32,623 nucleotides of DNA from an uncultured Oscillospiraceae bacterium (GTDB taxonomy: Bacteria > Bacillota > Clostridia > Oscillospirales > Oscillospiraceae): positions 1 through 32,623 of the forward strand of contig CANRMY010000027.1 of the NCBI GenBank assembly GCA_947631845.1. Reading direction: 5' to 3'. Made by a program: the position numbers and the translations under genes. The notes beneath the pieces are model-generated. The model worked only from the letters and a program-made list of their open reading frames with translations. It ran no database searches and had not been told where the DNA came from. Positions within the stretch are counted from its first letter, which is position 1; each line of letters begins with the position of its first letter. This document shows positions 31,851-32,623 of this stretch, piece by piece.

Positions 31851-32623
31851 ATGGCAAACTATACGCCTGAGCCGGCGGAGTTGGATATCTCCGAGATCCT
31901 CAAGGTCCGCCGGGACAAGCTGGCCGCCCTGCAGGCGGAGGGCCGGGATCCCTTTACCATCACCAAATTTCAGCGCACCGCCTACGCCGGTGAGGTCAAG
32001 GCGGATTTTGAAAAATATGAAAACCGGCATGTGGCCATGGCGGGGCGCGTCATGGCCAAGCGGGGCATGGGCAAGGCCATCTTTGCCGACATCCAGGACA
32101 GCCAGGGCCGCATCCAGATCTATATCCGCGCCGACGCCGTGACACCGGAGGAGTTTGCCGACTTCCGCAAGGTGGACGTGGGCGATATCGTGGGGGTGGA
32201 GGGCTATGTCTTCCGCACCAAAATGGGCGAGATCTCCGTCCACTGCGAAAAGACACAGCTGCTCTCCAAGTCCCTGCGGCCCCTGCCCGAGAAGTTCCAC
32301 GGTCTGACGGACAAGGAGGTCCGTTACCGTCAGCGGTATGTGGATCTCATCGTCAACCCCGAGGTCAAGCGCGCCTTTGAGCTGCGCTCCAAATTCATCA
32401 AGTTCATCCGGGACTACATGGACGGCCGGGGCTATATCGAGGTGGAGACGCCCGTCCTCAACACCCTGGCCGGCGGCGCGGCGGCGCGTCCCTTCGTCAC
32501 CCACCACAACACCCTGGATATCGACATGTACATGCGCATCGCCACGGAGCTGCCCCTGAAGCGGCTCATCGTGGGCGGCATGGAGCGGGTCTATGAGATC
32601 GGCCGCATCTTCCGCAACGAGGG
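31851..32623 (+). CDS. lysS: Lysyl-tRNA synthetase class II, partial (3' end outside window)
   Basis: The first 257 residues of the enzyme that charges tRNA-Lys. The anticodon-binding OB-fold lies at about 60-145 ([20 protein letters not shown]). Class II motif 1 is in [19 protein letters not shown], with [10 protein letters not shown] and the beginning of motif 2, [13 protein letters not shown], at the window edge. No stop codon occurs before the end. The ATG follows AAGGAG. No T-box or other leader is present; it is read from the greA promoter. Confidence 0.97.
   Translation, partial: MANYTPEPAELDISEILKVRRDKLAALQAEGRDPFTITKFQRTAYAGEVKADFEKYENRHVAMAGRVMAKRGMGKAIFADIQDSQGRIQIYIRADAVTPEEFADFRKVDVGDIVGVEGYVFRTKMGEISVHCEKTQLLSKSLRPLPEKFHGLTDKEVRYRQRYVDLIVNPEVKRAFELRSKFIKFIRDYMDGRGYIEVETPVLNTLAGGAAARPFVTHHNTLDIDMYMRIATELPLKRLIVGGMERVYEIGRIFRNE

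Overview
The window looks like a chromosomal segment of a GC-rich, low-oxygen Firmicute, most likely an Oscillospiraceae/Ruminococcaceae-type gut Clostridium. The evidence is the gene content and order (ylxM-ffh-rpsP-khpA, rimM-trmD, prfA-tsaC-coaE, greA-lysS), consensus sigma-A promoters, strong GGAGG ribosome sites, and a DUF6591-like lipoprotein. It is an organism-level inference only. There are 27 supported protein genes. No complete RNA gene, transposase, integrase, phage gene or CRISPR array was seen.

Layout. 131-2666 is a nifS-nadA-iscU operon coupling Fe-S assembly to quinolinate synthase (NAD synthesis). 3100-4064 holds a divergent XRE regulator and a YpsA/DUF1273-like SLOG protein. 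4955-11614 (minus strand) is the classic SRP/ribosome-maturation cluster, but split in two: ylxM-ffh-rpsP-khpA on one side and rimM-trmD-M29 peptidase on the other. Between them sits a cassette of XRE regulator, Pro/Thr-rich lipoprotein and four-helix membrane protein, the last two on the opposite strand. 11845-19200 is one giant cyclic beta-1,2-glucan synthase-type gene (about 2,450 residues). 20398-26071 (minus) is a two-component system with an ABC exporter. 26258-29928 is prfA-tsaC-coaE-M18 aminopeptidase, followed by an unknown gene. 31362 to the end is greA-lysS, with lysS cut by the window edge.

The most unusual content lies between the genes. Five gene-free islands (about 2673-3075, 4069-4954, 19193-20395, 23898-24422, 30727-31235) are built from the same kit of hairpin modules. 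The kit comprises a terminal CCGCC/GGCGG hairpin, a long polypyrimidine/polypurine hairpin with an extra copy of its purine strand, CCAGAGGGGG hairpins, arrays of GGGCC-based hairpins every 50-75 bp, a central hairpin capped by TTCG, and a conserved right-end segment. Stems covary between copies. In the larger islands the module order and orientation mirror about the centre, so the whole island is a foldback. Island ends overlap or supply stop codons of neighbouring genes, and one module of about 100 bp is nested inside the loop of another. This looks like a family of non-autonomous, structure-based mobile or regulatory elements that I cannot assign to a named family. A second small family of hairpin repeats lies at 9019-9289 and 11658-11694.

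How the parts work together. Most genes are housekeeping: translation, protein targeting, cofactor synthesis and proteolysis. Accessory content is concentrated in the cassette inside the SRP/trmD cluster, the giant glucan synthase, the sensor/ABC module and the islands. The ABC operon's upstream region carries three direct GTCACC repeats at exact 11-bp spacing, probably bound by the neighbouring OmpR-type regulator.
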